A stretch of 64,000 bases of DNA from Phytohabitans suffuscus (GCF_011764565.1 NZ_AP022871.1:1984001-2048000), one strand, 5' to 3'; positions 10,113 through 20,569 are shown, counted from the stretch's first letter. Notes: generated by a model not told the origin, from the letters alone. Numbers and translations: made by a program.

Positions 10113-10964
10113 GTGCGTATTCGGGCAGGGGTAGTGGCAGCCGTCGGCCTGATGCTTGTCGCGGTCATCGGGCTCGTTGTCGGCAAGCACGACTGGACCT
10201 CTGACCTGAGCCTCCCCCGGCCGCACAGCCGGGCCTGCACGGTCCAGGCGGACGGCGAGGTCACCCTCAACCCCGAGCAGATGGCGCACGCGGCCACGAT
10301 CGCCGCGATCGGCATGCAGCGAAACATGCCCGAGCGTGCGGTCGTGGTGGCGCTGGCGACCGCCCTGCAGGAGTCCAAACTGGAAAACCTCGCCGGCGGC
10401 GACCGCGACTCGGTCGGCCTCTTCCAGCAGCGCCCGAGCCAGGGCTGGGGCACGCCGGAGCAGATCGGCGACCCGCGGTACGCGGCCAACAAGTTCTACG
10501 CGGCACTCAAGAAGGTGCGCGGCTGGGAGAAGATGCGGGTCACCGACGCGGCCCAGCGGGTGCAGCGCTCGGCCTTCCCGGAGGCGTACCAGAAGTGGGC
10601 CGACGAGTCGACCGTGCTCACCAAGGCCCTGCTGGGCAACGCGACCGGCGCGGTGGCGTGCACAGTGGACGGTGAGCCGGCGATGCGCGGCGCGGCCGCG
10701 ACCGAGGCGCTGGGCAACGGGCTGCGCCTCGACTGGGGACGCATGGAGGCTTCCGCGCAGGTCACCGGCTTGACGGTGCCGGCGGCCAGCCCGCAGGCCG
10801 GCTGGCGGTACGCGCACTGGCTGGTCTCGCACGCCACCGACCACGGGGTCAAGCGGGTGCGGTTCGCGGGTCTGGAGTGGACGGCCGACGAGGGCGACTG
10901 GGCCAGGATCGCGCAGGGCGACCAGGGCGAGCAGGTGGTGGCGGAGGTCTTCGCCGAGCCCTGA
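10113..10964 (+). CDS. Membrane-anchored or secreted lysozyme-fold-like protein, conserved in actinomycetes
   Basis: The 283-residue protein has an N-terminal hydrophobic anchor or signal (AGVVAAVGLMLVAVIGLVVG). A domain follows with LNPEQMAHAATIAAIG, ALATALQESKLENLAGGDRDSVGLFQQRPSQGWGTPEQIGDPRYA, which resembles lytic transglycosylase-type folds; the E of QESKL is a candidate catalytic residue. Such proteins are widespread in actinobacteria and of unproven function, often mislabelled heavy-metal transporter. GTG 10,113 was chosen because GAGGGG sits five bases upstream; GTG 10,107 overlaps that site. Confidence 0.75.
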   Translation: MRIRAGVVAAVGLMLVAVIGLVVGKHDWTSDLSLPRPHSRACTVQADGEVTLNPEQMAHAATIAAIGMQRNMPERAVVVALATALQESKLENLAGGDRDSVGLFQQRPSQGWGTPEQIGDPRYAANKFYAALKKVRGWEKMRVTDAAQRVQRSAFPEAYQKWADESTVLTKALLGNATGAVACTVDGEPAMRGAAATEALGNGLRLDWGRMEASAQVTGLTVPAASPQAGWRYAHWLVSHATDHGVKRVRFAGLEWTADEGDWARIAQGDQGEQVVAEVFAEP

Positions 10965-10973
10965 CATGTTGGT

Positions 10974-10994
10974 GGGCCCCCACGAACGGGGCCC
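10974..10994 (+). terminator. Hairpin after the lysozyme-like gene
   Basis: The stem is GGGCCCC / GGGGCCC with a 7-base loop, starting 10 bases after the stop codon, between two converging genes. There is no T run. Confidence 0.5.
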
Positions 10995-11015
10995 CGCCTG
11001 CGGATTCACGCCAGG

Positions 11016-11294
11016 TCAGTACCGGCTGACGCCTCGCCGTCCGGTCACACCGACGACCAGTGCCACACCGATCGCGGCCAGCACGACCTGGATGAAGATC
11101 TCGGTCCAGTCGATACCGGCGGTGTCGGCCACGCCCGCGGCCCGCGCGATCACGGTGCCGAGCAGAGCGGCGCCGACGCCGATGAGCATGGTCAGCCAGA
11201 TGGGGATGCTCTGGCGGCCGGGAACCACCAGCCGCCCCAGCGCACCGATGATCAGCCCAATGATGAGCGCGGAGATGATGCCGGTTACGGTCAC
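11016..11294 (-). CDS. GlsB/YeaQ/YmgE family small membrane protein
   Basis: The 92-residue protein has three hydrophobic segments (IISALIIGLIIGALGRLVVPG, IWLTMLIGVGAALLGTVIA, IFIQVVLAAIGVALVVG). It matches the transglycosylase-associated/GlsB family by the GALGRLVVPGRQSIPIWLTM pattern near the N-terminus. Members are linked to stress response; no enzymatic role is established. A GGAGG ribosome site precedes the ATG at 11,294. It converges with the upstream lysozyme-like gene. Confidence 0.88.
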   Translation of the reverse strand: MTVTGIISALIIGLIIGALGRLVVPGRQSIPIWLTMLIGVGAALLGTVIARAAGVADTAGIDWTEIFIQVVLAAIGVALVVGVTGRRGVSRY

Positions 11295-11342
11295 GGTCGT
11301 CCTCCTTCGGGGTTCGTCCTGACCGCAGAGGTGCCCGTCACT

Positions 11343-11842
11343 TCAAAGACCTAAACGCCGCGCCGCCTCGGCCGTCGCCCGGTCCATCGACTCGAACGCG
11401 AGCGGCGGCGGCCGGTCCAGATCGAACCAGGCGTGGTCGGACGACTCGCGCGGGTCGAGCGCCAGCCGCGCGCCGTCGGCGAGCGTGGCGAGGAAGAAGC
11501 ACTCGAGCACCGGCAGCCGTTCGTCCTGGTAGTCGTACGTCCCGATGTACATGCCGATGAGGTCACCGAGCGCGATCTGGACACCGAGCTCCTCGCGCGC
11601 CTCGCGCACGGCGGCGGCCGCGGGCTCCTCCCATCCGTCGCAGAAGCCGCCGGGCAGCTCCCAGAGCCCGGCCCGGGGCTCCATCACCCGCTTGATCGCG
11701 AGGAAGCGGCGTCCATCGTGGACGACGAGGTTGGCGGTGGGGCGGGCGTTGACGAACAGCTCGTAGCCGCACGCCACGCAGGCGGTGGGTGGCTTGTCGC
11801 GCAGGGCGGCGCCGCAGCGCGGGCAGAACCGCGCCTCGACCG

Positions 11843-11846
<4 letters not shown>
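11343..11846 (-). CDS. NUDIX hydrolase with N-terminal zinc ribbon
   Basis: The 167-residue protein begins with a C4 zinc ribbon (FCPRCGAAL... [10 protein letters not shown]), followed by a NUDIX domain with a near-complete Nudix box: [23 protein letters not shown] (residues about 66-88, matching GX5EX7REUXEEXGU). NUDIX enzymes hydrolyse nucleoside diphosphates linked to another group; zinc-ribbon members often act on ADP-ribose or NADH-like substrates. The substrate cannot be set from sequence. The GTG start overlaps the lepA stop by four bases, so translation is probably coupled to lepA. Confidence 0.88.
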
Positions 11847-13711
<1,865 letters not shown>

Positions 13712-13738
13712 AGTCGTCCGTTCTTGTTCAACCTGCGG

Positions 13739-13765
13739 GAACGGCCGGCGAGTCGCCGGCCGTTC
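13739..13765 (-). terminator. Perfect hairpin between the DUF4240 gene and lepA
   Basis: GAACGGCCGGCGA and its exact complement TCGCCGGCCGTTC form a 12-13 bp stem with almost no loop. It lies downstream of the DUF4240 gene and 28 bases upstream of lepA, so it most likely ends transcription of the former. It could fold on either strand. Confidence 0.65.
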
Positions 13766-13780
13766 TCTATGGTCCCACGT

Positions 13781-13940
13781 CCTGCTCGGTTGCTCCGCTG
13801 GTGCCTCGGTTGCTCTGCTGGCGCGGCGGATGCTCTGCTGGGGTCTCGGTTGCTCCGCTGGGGTCTCGGTTGCTCCGCTGGGGTCTCGGTTGCTCCGCTG
13901 ACGCCTCGGTTGCTCCGCTGACGCCTCGGCTTACTCCGCT
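13781..13940. repeat. 20-bp tandem repeat, eight units
   Basis: Eight 20-bp units with the core CTCGGTTGCTCCGCTG are stacked in phase. The fifth and sixth are identical and the others vary in the first four bases. The array runs into the 3' end of the DUF4240 gene, whose stop codon lies in the last unit. Confidence 0.9.
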
Positions 13941-14461
13941 GGGGCCTCGTTGAAGAGCGCCGCCAGCCGCGGGAAGCGGCGACGGACCTCGTCTTCGTCG
14001 TCGAAGTCCCAGAAATCGTCCGTGTTGGGGCGCTTTGTGGCGGGCTCCTCCGGCAGCCCCTCACCGGTCGCCTCGCGGTGTGCCGTGGCCGCGACGCCGA
14101 GCATCCGCTCCGACCCCAGCTCCTCTCCGGTGAGCGCGGCGCGGCGCACCGCCGCGAGCTCGGCCAGCGAGTCGGGCTCACCCACCGCCCGCGCGAACGC
14201 CTCCCGCCCCTGCACCATCAGCCAGCCCCGGAACGCGTCGAAGCCCTCGTCGGAGCAGCCGCCGTTGACCAGGTAGGCGGCGCCGAAGAGATCCACTTTG
14301 TAGGACGCGTCGAGCACCCGTCGCAGGTGCCGCTCGAAGCCGACGATCTCGCTCGGATCGCGCCTGGCCAGGGCCGTGGCCGCCCGGTCGGCCACCGTGT
14401 CCGGGGTGCCGCCGTCGCGAGCCGCCTCGCCGATCAGCGCCCAGAACTCGTTTGTGTTCAT
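13931..14461 (-). CDS. DUF4240 domain protein
   Basis: The 176-residue protein opens with MNTNEFWALIGEAARDGG, the typical DUF4240 start (FW.LI..A), then HLRRVLDASYKVDLFGAAYLVNGGCSDEGFDAFRGWLMVQG, the family hallmark. The tail (DFWDFDDEDEVRRRFPRLAALF) is acidic. The function is unknown; such proteins are common in actinomycetes and resemble WGR/DUF4240 proteins near kinases. ATG 14,461 is preceded by no strong ribosome site. It is divergent from the APH-like gene, with 48 bases between starts. Confidence 0.85.
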   Translation of the reverse strand: MNTNEFWALIGEAARDGGTPDTVADRAATALARRDPSEIVGFERHLRRVLDASYKVDLFGAAYLVNGGCSDEGFDAFRGWLMVQGREAFARAVGEPDSLAELAAVRRAALTGEELGSERMLGVAATAHREATGEGLPEEPATKRPNTDDFWDFDDEDEVRRRFPRLAALFNEAPAE

Positions 14462-14509
14462 GACGCCTGACTGTGCCAGACACGTGTGACAGCAGGGCAG
14501 TATGGGTGC

Positions 14510-15493
14510 ATGCCCCGGATGCCGATGCCGGCAGTCTCGTACGCGTCCACCGCTGTGCGCCCCTCCTGGGCCGACCTGCCCACGCACCTGCGCACGGCGA
14601 TCAGCGCGCGGCTGGGCTCGCAGGTGACCTGGGCCACCAGCGCCGGTGGCGGCTTCACCCGCGGCTTCGCGGCGGTGCTGGACACGGCAGACGGGCAGCG
14701 GGCCTTCGTCAAGGCGGCGTCGCTGAGCAGCCAGCGCCACCTCACCGACTGGTACGCGCGCGAGGTCGCGGTCACCGCCGCGCTGCCCGCCGCCGTACCG
14801 GCCGCCCGGCCGCGCTGGACGCTGACCGCCGCCGGCCACTACGTGATCTGCCTGGACGCCATCGAGGGGCACATGCCCTCCCTGCCGTGGCGGCCGGCCG
14901 AGCTGGGCGCCGCGCTGGACGCGTGGACGGTGGCGGCCGAGACGTTGCGCGAGCCGCCGGCCGAGCTCGTGGCGGTCGGGCTCCCGGCACTGTCCGATCT
15001 GGTCCGCAGCGACCTGTCGTGGTGGCGGGAGATCGCCGCCGGGCGCGAGGCCATGCCGCCGATGCCGCCGTGGGTGGAAAAGCAGTTCGACGACCTCGTC
15101 ACGCTTGAGGCGGCCCTTCCCAGCTATCTCCACACCGGCGCCGCCACCCACTGCGACCTGCGCCTCGACAACGTCATCATCGACCCGACCGGCGCCGCCC
15201 AGCTCTGCGACTGGACCTGGATCTGTTTCGGCCCGGCCTGGTGGGACACGGCGTCGCTGCTGATCAGCGCGTACGCGAGCGGCCTCGACGCGGACGCCCT
15301 CTTCACCGCGCACCCCACGGCTCGCGACGCCCCACCCGACGGTTTGGACGCCGCGCTGGCCGCGCTCGGTGGATACATGCTGACCCGCGCCGAGGCGGGG
15401 CCGACCGGTGCGTCCCCGCACCTGGTGAGCCACCAGCGGTGGACTGGGGAGGTGGCGCTGGCCTGGTTGGCTGCGCGGCGTGGGTGGGCTTGA
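14510..15493 (+). CDS. Aminoglycoside phosphotransferase (APH)-family kinase-like protein
   Basis: This is a 327-residue protein of the APH/choline kinase fold. Near residue 213 it has the catalytic loop THCDLRLDNVII (HXDXXXXN) and, 15 residues on, the metal-binding LCDWTW (DFG equivalent). The N-lobe shows FVKAASL as a candidate ATP-binding lysine. These enzymes phosphorylate small molecules; the substrate is unknown, and resistance to an aminoglycoside should not be assumed. ATG 14,510 was chosen over GTG 14,486; both lack a strong ribosome site. Confidence 0.82.
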   Translation: MPRMPMPAVSYASTAVRPSWADLPTHLRTAISARLGSQVTWATSAGGGFTRGFAAVLDTADGQRAFVKAASLSSQRHLTDWYAREVAVTAALPAAVPAARPRWTLTAAGHYVICLDAIEGHMPSLPWRPAELGAALDAWTVAAETLREPPAELVAVGLPALSDLVRSDLSWWREIAAGREAMPPMPPWVEKQFDDLVTLEAALPSYLHTGAATHCDLRLDNVIIDPTGAAQLCDWTWICFGPAWWDTASLLISAYASGLDADALFTAHPTARDAPPDGLDAALAALGGYMLTRAEAGPTGASPHLVSHQRWTGEVALAWLAARRGWA

Positions 15494-15969
15494 GGCGCGC
15501 GGGGTGGTTGTCAGACGCTGGGTGAGTTTGGCGGCGCGGGATGGGGTGGGCTCGAGGCGCTGGGTGGGCTTTGCGGCGCGGCCTGGCTGTCAGGCGCGGG
15601 GTCGGCTTGCGGCCCCGACGTGGCTGTCAGGCGCGGGGTCGGCTTGCGGCGCGGCATAGGTGTCAGGCGCGGGTTGGCTTAAGGCCCTGGGTCGGCTTGC
15701 GGCCCGAGGCGGGCTTTGCGGCGCGGAGTGGGGCTTGAGGCGTGGGGTGGCTGTCAGGCGCGGGTCGGCTTGCGGCCCGACGTGGTTGTCAGGCGCGGGG
15801 TCGGCTTGCGGCACGCCGTGGCTGTCATGGCAGGGGTGAGCTTGAGGCGGAGTGGGCTTGTGGCTCGCTCGCGGTGGCCGAGGTGGGCATGAGGCTCTCA
15901 GTGGTTGGGTGGGCTTGCGGCATGCGGTGGGTTGAGGCGCTCGGTGGGCGTAAGGCGGCGCTGCCCGTT
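15494..15969. repeat. Degenerate tandem repeats between the APH gene and rpsT
   Basis: The whole spacer is built of variants of GTCAGGCGCGGGTCGGCTTG, about 32-38 bp apart (clear at about 15,590-15,680 and 15,750-15,830), mixed with TGGGTGGGCTTGAGGC-like units. Both strands have accidental open frames of low-complexity sequence. I see no gene. Confidence 0.75.
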
Positions 15970-15999
15970 TTGGCGGTGTGCCGGGCCGGCTGGTAGTCT
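15970..15999 (+). promoter_or_regulatory. Candidate promoter for rpsT
   Basis: TTGGCG (15,970-15,975), an 18-base spacer and TAGTCT (15,994-15,999) match a vegetative sigma-type promoter, about 88 bases upstream of the rpsT start and right after the repeat array ends. Confidence 0.5.
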
Positions 16000-16087
16000 G
16001 GTGCGTCGCGCATGGTGATGTGTAGATGTCGCGTGCGCAGAAAGCTGGAAACCCGAAACCCAAGAACGACAAGGACGAGGCTGTCGC

Positions 16088-16360
16088 GTGGCGAACATCA
16101 AGTCCCAGATCAAGCGCAACCGGCAGAACGAGAAGCGCCGGGTGCGTAACAAGTCGGTCAAGTCGTCGCTGAAGACCGCCATCCGCAAGTTCAACGAGGC
16201 GGTTGACGGCAGCGAGGTCGACACCGAAGCTGCGGCCGCGCTCCTGCGTGACGCCTCGCGCAAGCTCGACAAGGCCGTCAGCAAGGGCGTGATCCACAAA
16301 AACCAGGCCGCCAACCGCAAGTCGGCGATCGCCAAGCGCCTGCAGTCGCTGGCCGCCTGA
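16088..16360 (+). CDS. rpsT: 30S ribosomal protein S20
   Basis: S20 binds 16S rRNA early in 30S assembly. The 90-residue product is complete: [18 protein letters not shown] at the start and the [15 protein letters not shown] end are diagnostic. The start is GTG at 16,088. It is a single-gene unit with its own promoter upstream and a terminator downstream, between lepA and holA as in other actinobacteria. Confidence 0.97.
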   Translation: MANIKSQIKRNRQNEKRRVRNKSVKSSLKTAIRKFNEAVDGSEVDTEAAAALLRDASRKLDKAVSKGVIHKNQAANRKSAIAKRLQSLAA

Positions 16361-16374
16361 CACCCGCACCACTC

Positions 16375-16424
16375 ACGGGCACCGCCGGAGCCGGAGCGCT
16401 CCGCGAGCGGTGCCCGTTGTTTTG
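16375..16424 (+). terminator. Rho-independent terminator of rpsT
   Basis: The stem is ACGGGCACCGC (16,375-16,385) with GCGGTGCCCGT (16,407-16,417), an inner GC hairpin in the loop, followed by TGTTTTG. Confidence 0.88.
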
Positions 16425-16544
16425 CCCATTTTGCCCCGCTACTAGCGTGTTTCTCGCTGCTGCCTGCCTGTTTCCCGCCGCGCCTGTTCCCGCCGCCTAC
16501 TGCTCGTAGTGGCGACTCCGCCGGCCGCCGCTCGCGCTGGCGGG

Positions 16545-17537
16545 CTACTGCTCGTAGTGGCGGCTTGCTGACCGTCGCTCGCGCTGGCTGCTGGGGTCGG
16601 TGCTCTCGGAGTGGTGAGCCGCCGCGTGGGCGTGCTGCCGCCAGGCCGCGTCCAGGTATCGCCCAGCCTCCGCGTACCGCCCGGCCGTGTCCCGCCGCCC
16701 GACCGCCGCCGGGTCGATGTCCTGCGCCGGATCGGTCAGGACCGCGAGCTGGGCCGTCGCCTCCGTGAGGACGCGCGTGACGGTATCGGCGGGCAGTGTG
16801 GCGTACTGGGCGGTCGCCTCGGTCAGAGCCGCACTCTGCTCGGGCGTCAATGTGGCGAGTTGAGCGGTCGCCTCGGTCAACGCGGCATTCTCCCGCTGCG
16901 CGGCGTCGTCGTCGCGCGTCGCGGCGTCATCTCGGTGCCCGGCGCGGTCGTCGTCGCGCGGCGCGGCGTCGTTTCGGCGTGCGGCGTAGTCGTCGTCGCG
17001 CCGCCCGGCGTCGTTTTGACGTGCGGCGTCGTTTTGACGTGCGGTGTGATCGTCCTCGCGCCTCGTGGTATCATCTCGGCGCGCGGTGTCGTCGTCGAGG
17101 TGTGCGGTGTCGATGTCGAGGCGCGCGGTGTCATCGTTCACGCGCGTGGTGTCATCGGCGAGGCGCGTGGTGTGGCCTCGCCGCGCTCCGACCTCGGCGT
17201 GGCCGACCATCGGCATGAACGCGATCACCTCGCGCCGTAGCCGCTCCCGCTCGCGTTCCGGCGTCCGCGCCGCCGAGCGGGTCGCCGCGCCGGCCACCAG
17301 GTCGTTGATCTTCACCATCAGCGCGACCGACACCGGCAGGATCAGCACCACCCACCAGCTCACCAGCTCGGCGAGCGCCAGCAGCAGGCTGAGCGCGAAC
17401 GCGCCCTCGAGGTAGACGAAGCACAGCATGCTGCCCGGCTCAAGATGGCGCAGACCCAGCGCCCGCGCGTACAGCGGCCGGTATCGCACCTCTGTCGCGC
17501 CTGTCTCCGGCGCACGCGCCGCCCTCCGCCTGCTCAT
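16545..17537 (-). CDS. Membrane protein with Asp/Arg/Thr-rich repeat region, function unknown
   Basis: The 330-residue protein has an N-terminal basic patch, two membrane segments (LCFVYLEGAFALSLLLALAEL and WVVLILPVSVALMVKINDLV), then a linker. Residues about 120-215 are built from DDTAR/DDTTR/NDAAR-type repeats, and a later region has three ALTEATAQ-x-ATL repeats. The ATG overlaps the holA stop by four bases (ATGA), so the two are translationally coupled. The last 20 bases of the gene (CTACTGCTCGTAGTGGCG) recur 47 bases downstream at 16,498, a local duplication. The membrane half is plausible as a real protein family; the repeat half is probably disordered. I recognise no function. Confidence 0.65.
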   Translation of the reverse strand: MSRRRAARAPETGATEVRYRPLYARALGLRHLEPGSMLCFVYLEGAFALSLLLALAELVSWWVVLILPVSVALMVKINDLVAGAATRSAARTPERERERLRREVIAFMPMVGHAEVGARRGHTTRLADDTTRVNDDTARLDIDTAHLDDDTARRDDTTRREDDHTARQNDAARQNDAGRRDDDYAARRNDAAPRDDDRAGHRDDAATRDDDAAQRENAALTEATAQLATLTPEQSAALTEATAQYATLPADTVTRVLTEATAQLAVLTDPAQDIDPAAVGRRDTAGRYAEAGRYLDAAWRQHAHAAAHHSESTDPSSQRERRSASRHYEQ

Positions 17538-18607
17538 CGGCCGCTACCCCCTCGCCGCACGCTCTGCGGCGCGGCCGCTGACGTCCCGGATCCTTGCCGC
17601 GCTGCCGCCCCTGGACCCTGTCGCGCGGCGGCCACTGGGCCCTGCCGGGCGGCGGCCACGGCGAAGATCGCGCGCTCCAACGCGTACCCCCTGTCGTCGG
17701 AGCCGCCCTTGACCTCGGCGTTGCAGTCGGCGGCCGCCCGCATCGCGTCGACGAGTCCCTCGGGGCTCCAGCCGCGGCCCTGGCGCTGCGCGCGCTCGAT
17801 CTTCCACGCCGGCATGCCGAGGCTGCTCGCGAGCTGGTAAGCGTTGCCGCGCCCGGCCGACGCCACCCGTGCCACGGTGCGCACGCCGTCGGCGATCGCG
17901 TCGGCGATCGGCACCGGATCGACGCCGACGTGCAGCGCCCAGCGCAGCGCCTCCAGCGCGCCCGGCACGTCGCCGACCATCGCGGCGTCGGCGACGGTGA
18001 AGCCGCTGACCTCGGCACGCCCCCGGTAGTAGCGGGCGACGGTGTCGGCGCCGATCCGGCCGTCGGTGTCGGCCACGAGCTGTGAGCAGGCCGCGGCCAG
18101 CTCACGCAGGTCATTGCCGACCGCGGCGAGCAGTGCCTCGGCCGCGTCCTCGGCGCACCGACCGCCCAGCCGCCGGAACTCGTCGCGCACGAACGCGACC
18201 CGCTCACGGTTGCCCTTGAGCTTCATCGCCTGGACGACGGTCGCGCCAGCCGACTTCAGGCCGTCGGCGAGCGCCTTGCCCTTGGCCGCGCCCGGATGCG
18301 TGACCACCAGCGTGACGTCGGGGTCGGGGTGCTTCGCGTACGCGAGCAGGGCCGCCGTCAGGTCTTTCTTGGCGTCCTGACCGTTGCGGAGCACCAGCAC
18401 CCGGCGCCCGCCGAACAGCGAAGGACTCGTCATCTCGGCGATCTCGCCGGGACTGAGCGTGCCCCCGTCGTACTCCCGCACATCGGCCCCCGGATCGGCG
18501 GCTCGTGCGGCTTCGACGGCGTGGGCCACGGCTCGCGTGACCAGAAGTTCCTCGTCACCAGAGACGAGCACGATCGAGTCGGTGGCTCCTGAAATCACGC
18601 AGCCCAT
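17534..18607 (-). CDS. holA: DNA polymerase III subunit delta
   Basis: Delta opens the beta sliding clamp within the clamp-loader complex. The 357-residue product has the expected N-terminal domain (VLVSGDEELLVTRAVAHAV, GGRRVLVLRNGQD) and the YAKHPDPDVTLVVTHPGAAKGKALADGL, ELAAACSQLVAD and DAAMVGDVPGALEALRWAL segments of HolA. ATG 18,607 was chosen over GTG 18,670 because homology starts there. The C-terminus carries three near-identical AARQGP repeats. It normally follows comEC; here the 3' stub of comEC lies 83 bases upstream, so the mobile element has cut holA off from the comEA-comEC promoter. Confidence 0.93.
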   Translation of the reverse strand: MGCVISGATDSIVLVSGDEELLVTRAVAHAVEAARAADPGADVREYDGGTLSPGEIAEMTSPSLFGGRRVLVLRNGQDAKKDLTAALLAYAKHPDPDVTLVVTHPGAAKGKALADGLKSAGATVVQAMKLKGNRERVAFVRDEFRRLGGRCAEDAAEALLAAVGNDLRELAAACSQLVADTDGRIGADTVARYYRGRAEVSGFTVADAAMVGDVPGALEALRWALHVGVDPVPIADAIADGVRTVARVASAGRGNAYQLASSLGMPAWKIERAQRQGRGWSPEGLVDAMRAAADCNAEVKGGSDDRGYALERAIFAVAAARQGPVAAARQGPGAAARQGSGTSAAAPQSVRRGGSGR

Positions 18608-18690
18608 ACTGGCACGGCAGTTCGTTGGCGTATCACATTCGCTCACTCGATCGGGTTGCTGACACACCACTCATTGCCAAAGCGGACAAA

Positions 18691-19060
18691 TCACCACGGT
18701 GGATCGCGCCCCCGGACCGCCACGGCGAGCTGACCGGCCCCGGTGCGCACGGCCGCGAGGTCACCGTCCACATCGGTGCGCAGCACCCGCGCTCCACCGC
18801 GCGCCAGTCGTCCGAGCACCACCGCGCTCGGGTGGCCGTATCCGTTGTCCACTCCCACCGAGACAAGCGCGAGCGCGGGATCCACCGCGTCGAGGAACTC
18901 TGGATCTTGATAGGGGGAGCCATGGTGCGCGACCTTGAGAACGTCCGCGCGCACCCCCGCCGCGCCCACCTCGTCGAGCAGTGCGCGCTGCTCCTCGCTC
19001 TCCGCGTCACCCGCCAGCAGCACGCTCAGCCCACCGACCGAGACGCGGATGACCAGGGAG
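18691..19060 (-). pseudogene. comEC: 3' fragment of comEC (C-terminal part of the metallo-beta-lactamase-like domain)
   Basis: The last about 123 codons of ComEC lie here: SLVIRVSVGGLSVLLAGDAE, ADVLKVAHHGSPYQDPEFL and LVSVGVDNGYGHPSAVVLGRL are the conserved end of the ComEC C-terminal hydrolase-like domain. The first codons join in frame to the 5' part at 48,281 on removal of the element. Upstream codons in this frame (to 19,272) belong to the element. The fragment has no start of its own that would give a useful protein. Confidence 0.93.
19058..19060. other. Left attachment junction (core GAG)
   Basis: Left of this point is comEC sequence (GATGACCAGG on the plus strand); right of it is element DNA. 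The shared core GAG matches the right junction. Serine integrases cross over at a 2-base core, which would lie within these three bases. Confidence 0.85.
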
Positions 19061-19153
19061 CAATACCACGCCGAAGGTCTGAACGGGCTCCGCCCCGCTG
19101 CCCGCGTCGCGCAGGCCGAGACATTCGAGTAGCCGACGAGGCCCGAGGCAGGG

Positions 19154-20353
19154 CTAGGACACCGTGGGTGTGCCGTCGCGCAGGATGTTCCTAATAGTTC
19201 TGAACACGCCTTCGAAACCCGAAAAATCGACATCCGCGAAGGCCCCACGGCCTTCCAGTACAAATTTCGCAAACAACGCCTTCGAAATGGCCACTGGGTC
19301 GCCGTTTGCGTTCACTACGCGAGCAGCAGGTCCAGTGAACAGTTTTCGATTAGTCGGCGGCGCGCCGACAGGAGAAACCACGGACCACAGAGGCAAACCA
19401 GGTGACAGCTCGTTTCGTTCAAGTTCATCCCAAAAGTACATACGCTTACCATCTTCGGTTTCGATGATGAGGTCGGCATCAGTGTACAGCGACTCGATCG
19501 ATAAACCCTGGCCACGCCCACGGTGGGAGGGAATGGGCAACACCATCGAATACACGTTGTTACCCCACGATTGAAACTCATCAAGAGGGCCAATTCGCTG
19601 CAACTTGCTTAGCATCTCCGCATTATCCCGGTCAAAGATCGCAATGACCTTGTTTGTGTTAGGCGGCCCGAAACGGGCTTGATGCTCGCAGACATCGAGC
19701 AGCTTGCTGTGGCCGAACTTCTCACCTGGCTCGAAGTACCCGAGCAGGAGGTCTGGGGCCAGACGACACCTTGCCGCCTCAATGTGCTGGAGGTCAGTCT
19801 TGCCCTCCGTCATGATGTGTGGTTGCTCATCTTGAAGAAGTTGCAATTGCAGATTCTTGACTGTGCGTGCGACGTGTAGCGCATCGGCAAGCGAACCTAG
19901 CGCTTCCCATACTTCCTCAGCACCCGTCAGATCCCGCGAGAAGTCGAAGTAAAGGCCAAACTTCCAACCAGATTGCACTACGCATACTACTCGGTCACCC
20001 ACGACGATCTCGACATCTGGAATCTCGTACCGGGAGATGTCCCTGACGTCTTCCACGTTGACTGGATCACCGGCGCTGATATCGCGCGTAGCGGTGCCCG
20101 TCACAACCGGCTGATAGCCAGTATAGATATCTGCCACATTGTCGGGGTGCAGCACTACCAAGAATCCGAGAGCGCCACCGAAGATACGGGCAGGCCCAAG
20201 GAATTCTTGCTCGATCTGATTGACGTACAGAAAGAAGCGGGGGTCGTCAGAGGTTAGGCGTGCGGAACGAATGACTTCAACGGGCTCGCCTATGTTCCCG
20301 CTGTGCCCGGCAAATCCGGCCATGTCGCCGGCCTGGATGGTTACTTTCTCCAC
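19154..20353 (-). CDS. TOPRIM-domain protein, candidate anti-phage or DNA-processing factor
   Basis: The 399-residue protein has a TOPRIM-like core: TEGKTDLQHIEAA near residue 180 supplies the glutamate, and NKVIAIFDRDNAE near 235 the DXD pair, as in OLD-type nucleases and topoisomerase-primases. The first about 160 residues (beta-rich) and last about 130 residues match no family I know. No ATPase gene is adjacent, unlike OLD or Gabija systems. It is the first gene inside the left end and reads out towards the comEC stub and holA, so it may supply transcription to holA. GC is clearly lower than in the flanking chromosome. The TOPRIM assignment is by motif only. Confidence 0.6.
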   Translation of the reverse strand: MEKVTIQAGDMAGFAGHSGNIGEPVEVIRSARLTSDDPRFFLYVNQIEQEFLGPARIFGGALGFLVVLHPDNVADIYTGYQPVVTGTATRDISAGDPVNVEDVRDISRYEIPDVEIVVGDRVVCVVQSGWKFGLYFDFSRDLTGAEEVWEALGSLADALHVARTVKNLQLQLLQDEQPHIMTEGKTDLQHIEAARCRLAPDLLLGYFEPGEKFGHSKLLDVCEHQARFGPPNTNKVIAIFDRDNAEMLSKLQRIGPLDEFQSWGNNVYSMVLPIPSHRGRGQGLSIESLYTDADLIIETEDGKRMYFWDELERNELSPGLPLWSVVSPVGAPPTNRKLFTGPAARVVNANGDPVAISKALFAKFVLEGRGAFADVDFSGFEGVFRTIRNILRDGTPTVS

Positions 20354-20569
20354 GGATGCACTGTAGTGGGCTGACCCAAGCCTCGCGCAACTCGACTGTC
20401 AAGCTTAACGGTTCGCACACCGGCCTTCGGATCGCCATCATGCGTAACCCGCCCTCTGCGGGCGCTATCCCGTCGCGGCAGAGTCCGAGCCCGCCCAGCA
20501 GGAAAGAAACAGTATCCACGGCTTCGACACCAAGATCAATTGCAAGACCGTAAACAGGAACCAAGTTCA

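Noticed and set aside
13781..13940. Possible CRISPR array
   Set aside because: Units are head-to-tail without spacers, and no cas genes are near. The same holds for the arrays at 15,494, 51,250 and 63,730.
14510..15493. Aminoglycoside resistance gene
   Set aside because: Only the kinase fold can be shown. No specific APH subclass is recognisable, so a resistance label is not supported.
16026..16170. Short upstream gene overlapping rpsT ([19 protein letters not shown])
   Set aside because: It runs out of frame into rpsT with no ribosome site; probably a chance frame in the S20 leader.
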